A stretch of 20,912 bases of DNA from JAENVT01 sp031424145 (GTDB lineage: Bacteria; Actinomycetota; Acidimicrobiia; Acidimicrobiales; Ilumatobacteraceae). Positions 15,754 through 20,912 of the stretch are shown here, piece by piece. The notes beneath the pieces were generated by a model, which was given only the letters and a program-made list of their open reading frames with translations, made no database searches and had not been told where the DNA came from. The stretch covers positions 1 to 20,912 of the forward strand of contig JANPGV010000196.1 of the NCBI GenBank assembly GCA_031424145.1. Direction: 5' to 3'. Position 1 is the stretch's first letter; each line of letters starts with the position of its first letter. The translations under genes and the position numbers were made by a program.

Positions 15754-17115
15754 TCAGATCAGTCCGAGGCGGCGGCCGAGGTCGCTCTGCCAAACTCGGT
15801 GAGGGTCGACCTCGTCGCGGATTGCCTTCCACTCGTCGAGTCGGGGGTAGCTGCGCCGCACCGCGTCTGGCGTCATGTGCGAGTCCTTGGCGAAGTAGTG
15901 GCGACCCCCGGCGTCGAGCACGACCCGGTCGAGGCCGTGCAGGAGATCACCAAGGCCGCGTGAAGCACCCGGCAGATCGAGCGCAAGCGTCCAACCGGCC
16001 CGTGGGAAGCTCAGCGGGCCCGGGTTGGCTTCGCCGAAACGCTTCAGCACCGCGAGGAAACTCGGCGCTCCACTGGCCGAGAGTCTCTCGACGACCGTGC
16101 GCATGGCGTGCTCCTGACCGAACGGAACGACGAACTGATATTGGAGCATGCCGCGTTTGCCGTACAGACGGTTCCACGATCCGACGAAATCGAGCGGATG
16201 AAAGAAGGTGCCGATCCCCTGGATCTCTCCGGTGCGCAACTTCGGAGCCTTGCGGTACCAGACCTCGTTGAATGCAGCGATCGACGCGTGGTTTAGAACC
16301 CCGACCGATGGCACGATCGGCGGGACCGCGACGATCTGGTGCGGCCCATAGGCGAATGGATCGACGGCTTGCCGCGCGTCGAGGTCGCCGAGGCGCGCAT
16401 GGTCACCTCGGCTCAACACGCTCCGACCGAGGTGCCGGCCCTTGGCGACGAGATCGATCCAAGCCACGCTGTATCGCACGTCGTCGTCGCCGCTGCTCAT
16501 CGTCGCCAGCAACGTGTCGAGGTCGGGAACGCGCGACGTGTCGACTCGCATTCGGCTGGTCTCGATCGGAAGGAGGCGAATGGTGGCATCGAGCATGATC
16601 CCGGTCAGACCCATTCCGCCCGTGGTCGCCCAGAACAGCGCCGGGTTGTCGCGTGGGCCGACGAGGGTTGTCGAACCATCGGCCAGCATCATCGTGATCG
16701 AGTCGATGTAGTTGGCGATGGACCCGTCGACGTGGTGGTTCTTGCCATGGATGTCGCTGGCGATCGCCCCACCGATGGTCACGAACCGCGTGCCGGGCGT
16801 GACGGGTACGAAGAAGCCGCGCGGCACGATGACTCGGAGGAGTTGATCGACGCTGACACCGGCGCCCACCGTGGCCCGTCCCGTCGCCGCGTCGAGAACC
16901 ACGTCGCCTGCGCCCGCCGCGAGGCGAAGAACCAGACCGCCACCGTTCTGTGCTGCATCGCCATAGCTGCGGCCCAGGCCTCTGGCGAGTGCGCCGCGCG
17001 GGCCGGCCTCCTTCAACGCTGCCGCTACGCCGCCGGCGGTTACGGTCACCTCTTCGGCAACCGTTGGGTTGGTGCGGCCCCATCCCCAGAGTTGGGCGCG
17101 GGACGGGTTCGGCAC
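15754..17115 (-). CDS. dprE1: DprE1: decaprenylphosphoryl-beta-D-ribose 2-oxidase
   Basis: DprE1 is a FAD enzyme that oxidises decaprenylphosphoryl-ribose at C2, the first half of epimerisation to arabinose. The 453-aa protein is close in length to the M. tuberculosis enzyme (461 aa). The FAD domain contains ARGLGRSYGDAAQNGGGLV, VPVTPGTRFVTIGGAIASD and DIHGKNHH (H123 equals Mtb H132); later WYRKAPKLRTGEIQ, FHPLDFVGSWNRLYG, MLQYQFVVP and the active lysine in YFAKDSH (K410 equals Mtb K418). At the Mtb C387 position, the covalent target of benzothiazinones, the residue is alanine (A378, in GWTLALDLP). The GTG at 17115 is chosen over an open extension to 17385: it has AGGA nine bases upstream and gives the family N-terminus (LWGWGRTNP). 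The nuoF stop is 43 bases upstream, so co-transcription is likely. Confidence 0.95.
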   Translation of the reverse strand: MPNPSRAQLWGWGRTNPTVAEEVTVTAGGVAAALKEAGPRGALARGLGRSYGDAAQNGGGLVLRLAAGAGDVVLDAATGRATVGAGVSVDQLLRVIVPRGFFVPVTPGTRFVTIGGAIASDIHGKNHHVDGSIANYIDSITMMLADGSTTLVGPRDNPALFWATTGGMGLTGIMLDATIRLLPIETSRMRVDTSRVPDLDTLLATMSSGDDDVRYSVAWIDLVAKGRHLGRSVLSRGDHARLGDLDARQAVDPFAYGPHQIVAVPPIVPSVGVLNHASIAAFNEVWYRKAPKLRTGEIQGIGTFFHPLDFVGSWNRLYGKRGMLQYQFVVPFGQEHAMRTVVERLSASGAPSFLAVLKRFGEANPGPLSFPRAGWTLALDLPGASRGLGDLLHGLDRVVLDAGGRHYFAKDSHMTPDAVRRSYPRLDEWKAIRDEVDPHRVWQSDLGRRLGLI

Positions 17116-17158
17116 GGAGCGTGATCCTATCCGTCGCCTGTGGTCGTTGACCGACCTG

Positions 17159-18664
17159 TCAGGCCTGCGATGCCTCTTCGAACGTCTCCTCGGAGCGATG
17201 ATCGGTGAAGCGTTCGACCGGTGTCTTTCCGCTGTCGACCTCGTCATATGTCCAGTCGGGCTGCTTGTCGGCGAACGAGCTGTCGACCACCGCACCCTGT
17301 TCAGCGATGTCCAGCAAGGCGGCGACGAGATGTACTTCGACCGGCGTCGCACCGGGCTCGAACCTGGCGGAGACGTCCTGAGCAAAGGTGTTCAAGAGAC
17401 TCCCGACGACCGCCGGTTGTTGCGACGCCAGGCTGCATCGTGCGCCGTCCGCGACTGTCGCGAGGCGATCCTTGATCGTCGCCAGGTCGTCTGGAGTGGC
17501 TTCGCCTGCGGCAGCGACCGCCAACAGCCTGGCGATCTCTTCGCCATCCTGCTTGCAAGGCGTGCACTGGCCACACGACTCGATGGCGAGGAATCGTGAG
17601 ACGCCGGCGGCGATGCTGACCGGGTCGGTGTTGTCGGCCAGCACGATGAAGCCCGCGGATCCGAGCCCACTGCCGATCGCCGACATCGCTTCATAGCTCA
17701 ACTCCGTGTCGAGCAGGTCGGCCGTCAGCACGGCGCTGGAGACGCCGACGAGGACCGTGCCGACGCTCGATCCACGCAACACGCCACCAGCACCGGTATC
17801 GATCGCTACTCGCAGCGGTGTGCCCATGGGTAGCTCGACTACGCCGGGGTGGGTCACGTCGCCGGTGAAGGTGCACACGATCGTGCCGGGCGATTTCGCG
17901 GTGCCGACAGTCCTGAACCATTTCGCGCCCCTGGCGATGATCGCAGGCACGTTGGCCATCGTCTCGACGTTGTTGACGAGCACCGGTGGTGCCGCGCTGT
18001 CGTCTTCCGTTCCGGCCATCTGGACGCCTGCCGACAGTCCGCTACCGGACTCGGCGTCGCCCTCGGACTCCACGACTTCGACGACGCCGCGCCGGTACGG
18101 CGGAGCGATGCGCGGGAACGGAGGCCGACCATCGATCACTTCGAGCAACGCCGTCTCTTCGCCGTACAGGTACTCCGATGGTCCTTCGACGATTCCGATC
18201 TCGACCTCACCGAGCCAACCGGCGGCTTCGACTTCCGCGATGGCTGCGCGCAGGCGGACAACCTCGTCAGTGAAGGACTGCTTCGTCGCGATGGTGACGG
18301 AAAGCGCATCCATCGCCCTGGCGGCGATCAGCGCTCCTTCGATGACTGCATAGGGATTCGATCGGATGATCGTGCGGTCCTTGAACGTCCCCGGCTCGCC
18401 CTCTGCCGCATTGACGACGACAGAGGTGCGCAGCAATGGCGATGCGAACGATTTGATCGTGCGCCACTTCTGGCCCGTCGGAAAACCGGCTCCGCCACGA
18501 CCACGTAGACCCGACGCTGCCAGCTCCTCGATGATCGTCTCTGGTTCGACTGCCTTCGCGGCGGTGAGGCCTTTGCCGCCGCCAGCAGCGACGTACTCGG
18601 CCAGCGACTCATAGGGCTTGGGAGGCAACACCCTGAACGTGTCCTCACCCACCGGATCGGTCAT
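17159..18664 (-). CDS. nuoF: NuoF-like NADH-binding FMN/Fe-S flavoprotein (complex I 51-kDa family)
   Basis: The family oxidises NADH through FMN and passes electrons to a 4Fe-4S cluster. The 501-aa protein has the FMN/NADH motif GLRGRGGAGFPTGQKW, then VVNAAEGEPGTFKDR, EYLYGEETALLEVIDG, PPVLVNNVETMANVPAI, the SLBB-like domain, and cluster ligands C364, C367, C370 (ESCGQCTPCK) and C410 (GARCSLA), spaced as in NuoF. A ~70-residue acidic tail follows the cluster domain. Odd points: a Ser/Asp/Glu-rich insert after YRRGVVEV, and no nuoE, nuoG or other complex I gene within the window. It may therefore serve another NAD-linked redox complex rather than complex I; the symbol denotes family only. The ATG at 18664 is fixed by a strong GGAGG. 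Confidence 0.88.
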   Translation of the reverse strand: MTDPVGEDTFRVLPPKPYESLAEYVAAGGGKGLTAAKAVEPETIIEELAASGLRGRGGAGFPTGQKWRTIKSFASPLLRTSVVVNAAEGEPGTFKDRTIIRSNPYAVIEGALIAARAMDALSVTIATKQSFTDEVVRLRAAIAEVEAAGWLGEVEIGIVEGPSEYLYGEETALLEVIDGRPPFPRIAPPYRRGVVEVVESEGDAESGSGLSAGVQMAGTEDDSAAPPVLVNNVETMANVPAIIARGAKWFRTVGTAKSPGTIVCTFTGDVTHPGVVELPMGTPLRVAIDTGAGGVLRGSSVGTVLVGVSSAVLTADLLDTELSYEAMSAIGSGLGSAGFIVLADNTDPVSIAAGVSRFLAIESCGQCTPCKQDGEEIARLLAVAAAGEATPDDLATIKDRLATVADGARCSLASQQPAVVGSLLNTFAQDVSARFEPGATPVEVHLVAALLDIAEQGAVVDSSFADKQPDWTYDEVDSGKTPVERFTDHRSEETFEEASQA

Positions 18665-18669
18665 CGAAA

Positions 18670-18674
18670 CCTCC
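18670..18674 (-). promoter_or_regulatory. Ribosome binding site fixing the nuoF-like start
   Basis: The minus strand reads GGAGG followed by five bases (TTTCG) and then ATG at 18664. This near-perfect Shine-Dalgarno is the strongest in the window and decides for this ATG over the GTG four codons upstream. Confidence 0.75.
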
Positions 18675-18852
18675 ACGCGAAAGTGCAGTCGCGACTACGG
18701 CTGGCACCGTTGGTCTGAGTACCCATCGGCCAACGCCGCCAAACCAAGGACGAGGGCATCGAGCCGTCTCGTGATCCCCGTGATCGCCTCGGCATTGCCG
18801 CAGACTTGGGGTCACCGCATCAACAAGAGGTGAGGGCTGCAAGACTGTCGCC

Positions 18853-19224
18853 ATGCTGAGTGTCGGGACGGTCGTGATCGGTGTCCACGATCTGCACAGA
18901 GCGGTGGCTTTCTGGACGCAGGCCCTGAACTACGTCCCCAAGCGGGAGATCACGCCCGACGACGACTTCATGATCCTCGTGCCGACGACCGGGCAAGGTA
19001 CACATCTGGCGCTGGACGTCAGCGAGACCCCGGTTCAGCCATACCCCCGGATCCATCTGGATCTCTATGCGGGCGATGCGGCGGATCAAGCTGCTGAGGT
19101 GGAACGCCTCGTTTCACTCGGTGCGACGCGGGTCGACTGGGATCGCTACCCCGAACATCCCGACTTCGTGGTACTTGCAGACACGGAGGAAAACCGCTTC
19201 TGCGTGATCGATACGAGCCAGTGA
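18853..19224 (+). CDS. VOC-superfamily (glyoxalase-like) protein
   Basis: This 123-aa protein is one complete VOC domain made of two beta-alpha-beta-beta-beta units. The first begins GTVVIGVHDLHRAVAFWTQA, the second RIHLDLYAGDAADQAAEVER, and it ends with LADTEENRFCVIDT, the usual closing strand with the last metal-ligand glutamate region. The first metal-ligand position, normally His on strand one (GHV/DHV), is threonine here, so metal binding may be altered. Its stop overlaps the start of the downstream dioxygenase, so it is translated with the phosphonate-oxidising pair; its substrate is unknown. The 188 bases upstream, between this gene and the divergent nuoF-like gene, hold no recognisable gene; a 7-base direct repeat (CGTGATC, 18770-18785) is the only pattern noted. 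Confidence 0.82.
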   Translation: MLSVGTVVIGVHDLHRAVAFWTQALNYVPKREITPDDDFMILVPTTGQGTHLALDVSETPVQPYPRIHLDLYAGDAADQAAEVERLVSLGATRVDWDRYPEHPDFVVLADTEENRFCVIDTSQ

Positions 19225-20360
19225 TGGATGTCTCCGCGGCACCACCAATCGGGCGAGTCGGTGTCGTCATTGTGGACGGCATGCTGCGGCTTTCGCTGGA
19301 CCATGGACGAGAGATCGACGTTCCCCTCATCGCACTACGCGATCAATGCGGATGCGCAGCCTGCCGGCACCCCAGCGGACAACGTCTTCTCGACCCGGCC
19401 ACCATCCCCGGTGACTTAGAAGGCGCCGCTATCCGAGTCGACGGCGACACCATCCGCATTACATGGATGCCGGAGCAGCACGCGAGCGCGTATGCCATCA
19501 GCGATCTCTTCGCCCCAATTGGTGGGCGACGAACAGCAACGCTGTGGGAGGGCGGGGCCGAGCGCGGTCTACCCATCGCACGACACCCGACGATCATCTC
19601 CAACGACTTCGCCGGACGCGACGCTCTGCTGCGCTGGTTGGAAGGGGTGCAGGCGATGGGCTGCGGCCTGCTCCACGATGTGCCGACCATTGACGGCGAG
19701 GTCACACGTGTCGCCGAGCTGTTCGGTCATGTTCGGGAGACGAACTACGGCCGATGGTTCGACGTGCGTTCGGTGGTCGATCCCAGCAACCTTGCCAACA
19801 CGTCGCTCGGCTTGGCAGCGCACACCGACAATCCGTATCGCGACCCTGTTCCGACGATGCAGTTACTCCACTGCCTCGAGTCCACAGCCGCAGGCGGTGA
19901 CAACATGCTCGTTGACGGATGGCGGGTGGCCAACGAGGTCCGCGAGTTGAACCCGACCGGTTTCGATCTGCTCGTTCGACGGGACATCACCTTCGCGTAT
20001 CGGGACGACACCACCGACCTGAGCGCTCACGCGCCGCTGGTCGAGCTCGACGGCGATGAGATGGTCTGCGGCGTGCGGTTCAATCCGCGATCTATGCAGC
20101 AACCGTCGATGCCATCCGCGGAGCTCGCCGTTTGGTACGACGCATACCTGCTGTTCGCCCGGCTCCTTGCCGATCCCAAGTTTCAGATTCGCTTCCGCCT
20201 CGATCCCGGTGACCTTTTCATCGTCGACAACCGTCGCGTTCTCCATGGTCGGTCCGCATTCGAGGCGGCCTCGGGGTCGCGTCACCTGCAGGGTTGCTAC
20301 GCCGATATCGACGCCCTGCACTCGACGATCTCAGTGTTGCAACGCCAGGGACCGGCGTGA
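19224..20360 (+). CDS. tmpA: TmpA-like Fe(II)/2-oxoglutarate dioxygenase (gamma-butyrobetaine hydroxylase family)
   Basis: The likely reaction is hydroxylation at C1 of 2-(trimethylammonio)ethylphosphonate. The 378-aa protein has the two-domain layout of gamma-butyrobetaine hydroxylase (BBOX): an N-terminal zinc domain with C42, C44, C47 (CGCAACRHP) and H86 (EQHASAY), the same spacing as human BBOX C38/C40/C43/H82, and a TauD-like jelly roll with the iron triad H200, D202 (AAHTDNPY) and H341 (VLHGR), plus R/S residues near the end for 2-oxoglutarate. BBOX itself hydroxylates gamma-butyrobetaine in carnitine synthesis; the adjacent TmpB-like HD oxygenase, coupled by GTGA, is what favours the phosphonate role. 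ATG 19224 or the adjacent GTG 19221 could be the start; both overlap the VOC stop. Confidence 0.8.
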   Translation: MDVSAAPPIGRVGVVIVDGMLRLSLDHGREIDVPLIALRDQCGCAACRHPSGQRLLDPATIPGDLEGAAIRVDGDTIRITWMPEQHASAYAISDLFAPIGGRRTATLWEGGAERGLPIARHPTIISNDFAGRDALLRWLEGVQAMGCGLLHDVPTIDGEVTRVAELFGHVRETNYGRWFDVRSVVDPSNLANTSLGLAAHTDNPYRDPVPTMQLLHCLESTAAGGDNMLVDGWRVANEVRELNPTGFDLLVRRDITFAYRDDTTDLSAHAPLVELDGDEMVCGVRFNPRSMQQPSMPSAELAVWYDAYLLFARLLADPKFQIRFRLDPGDLFIVDNRRVLHGRSAFEAASGSRHLQGCYADIDALHSTISVLQRQGPA

Positions 20361-20908
20361 GCTCCACCGTCGACGAGATCGCCGCCATCTTCCTCGAGCG
20401 CGGGAGTCAGGCGTACCTCGGCGAGCGCGTATCGATCGCTGAGCACATGTTGCAGACCGCCCACGCCGCAGAGAACGAAGGTGCCCCGTCAGCGCTCGTT
20501 GTCGCAGCACTGCTCCACGATGTCGGTCACCTCGTTCATGAGATGGCGGACAACTCCGCCGACTTCGGCATCGATACCGTTCACGAGGAGGCCGGGGCAC
20601 GATGGCTGTCTCGTGCGTTCGGAGCAAACGTGGTGGAGCCGGTCAGGTTGCACGTTGCCGCCAAGCGATACCTCTGTGCGACAACGCCTGCGTATACGGA
20701 GATGCTTTCTCCGGCCTCCGTCCACAGCCTGATGCTCCAAGGTGGCCCGTTCTCGACCGCTGATGCCGAGGCGTTCGCCGCGCTCCCCCACGCCGCCGAT
20801 GCGGTGCGGGTGCGCCGGTGGGACGATATCGGAAAGGTGGCCGGTGAGGTCACGCATCCCTTCGATCACTACCGTCCGTTGCTCGAGGCGTGCCTCGCTG
20901 TCGCTTGA
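20357..20908 (+). CDS. tmpB: TmpB/PhnZ-like HD-domain mixed-valent diiron oxygenase
   Basis: The likely reaction is oxidative C-P bond cleavage of the alpha-hydroxyphosphonate produced by the preceding dioxygenase, releasing phosphate and, for TmpB, glycine betaine. The 183-aa protein is a single HD domain. Recalled PhnZ residues align with a constant offset: Y24 to Y20 and E27 to E23 (AYLGE), the pair typical of this oxygenase subgroup, iron ligands H34 to H30, H58/D59 to H54/D55, H80 to H76, H104 to H99, D161 to D156 or D157 (RRWDD), and substrate-side H62 to H58 and K108 to K103. Ordinary HD phosphohydrolases lack the Tyr/Glu gate. The GTG overlaps the tmpA stop, with AGGGA five bases upstream. 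It ends four bases before the window edge, so further pathway genes may follow. Confidence 0.82.
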   Translation: MSSTVDEIAAIFLERGSQAYLGERVSIAEHMLQTAHAAENEGAPSALVVAALLHDVGHLVHEMADNSADFGIDTVHEEAGARWLSRAFGANVVEPVRLHVAAKRYLCATTPAYTEMLSPASVHSLMLQGGPFSTADAEAFAALPHAADAVRVRRWDDIGKVAGEVTHPFDHYRPLLEACLAVA

Positions 20909-20912
20909 GTTC

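Noticed and set aside
14943..16271. Plus-strand open frame (442 codons) across dprE2 and the end of dprE1
   Set aside because: It spans two real genes and their gap, and is rich in Arg/His/Gly without domain features.
17116..17385. N-terminal extension of DprE1 up to 17385
   Set aside because: It would overlap the nuoF-like gene, is Arg/Ser-rich and has no counterpart in DprE1; GTG 17115 with AGGA upstream gives the family N-terminus.
19224..20360. Assignment of the dioxygenase as a carnitine-pathway gamma-butyrobetaine hydroxylase
   Set aside because: The domain layout fits, but no carnitine gene is present and the coupled HD oxygenase argues for the phosphonate pathway; kept as the main alternative.
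20357..20908. Assignment of the HD protein as a nucleotide phosphohydrolase
   Set aside because: The AYLGE Tyr/Glu gate and the PhnZ-spaced ligands, including the equivalents of H62 and K108, mark the oxygenase subgroup.

Overview
The window is high-GC bacterial DNA with tightly packed genes, frequent GTG starts and several 4-base ATGA/GTGA overlaps. A DprE1/DprE2 pair, a single-domain polyprenol-phosphate-mannose synthase type GT2, a GAF-cyclase and large GT-C membrane glycosyltransferases point to an actinobacterium, most likely of the Acidimicrobiia (Ilumatobacter-like). That placement is inference from gene content, with no marker gene present. No tRNA, rRNA, CRISPR array, transposase or integrase was seen.

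Layout. Positions 1-1128 hold the 3' part of a GAF plus class III nucleotide cyclase gene, followed by a 571-base convergent intergenic region with several hairpins. On the minus strand, 4131 to 1700 carries a degenerate SGNH-hydrolase-like membrane-anchored protein coupled by a GTGA overlap to a GT-C type membrane protein. Divergent from it, 4170-9025 encodes a giant (about 1354 aa) membrane protein that looks like an AT3-like domain fused to two successive GT-C modules, coupled by ATGA to a class I SAM methyltransferase. A convergent minus gene, 9835-9089, is a polyprenol-phosphate sugar synthase. Next, 9922-13802 (+) is a four-gene overlapping unit: a small helical protein, a GMC flavin oxidoreductase and two extended SDR enzymes. 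On the minus strand, 18664 to 13817 runs in transcription order: NuoF-like flavoprotein, DprE1, DprE2, GT4 glycosyltransferase. Finally 18853-20908 (+) is a coupled trio: a VOC-fold protein, a TmpA-like Fe/2-oxoglutarate dioxygenase and a TmpB/PhnZ-like HD-domain diiron oxygenase.

How the parts may work together. Two of the blocks make polyprenyl-phosphate sugar donors: the GT2 enzyme would make polyprenyl-P-mannose (or another hexose), and DprE1/DprE2 epimerise polyprenyl-P-ribose to polyprenyl-P-arabinose. GT-C membrane enzymes, of which there are at least three modules here, use exactly this kind of donor. The window therefore reads as an envelope glycan locus. The last block is functionally separate. 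Its metal-ligand spacing matches the pathway that oxidises 2-(trimethylammonio)ethylphosphonate and releases phosphate, a phosphonate-scavenging trait.

The most notable points are the TmpA/TmpB pair, the alanine in DprE1 at the position of the benzothiazinone-target cysteine, the three-module fusion protein, and the GMC/SDR cassette of unknown substrate.
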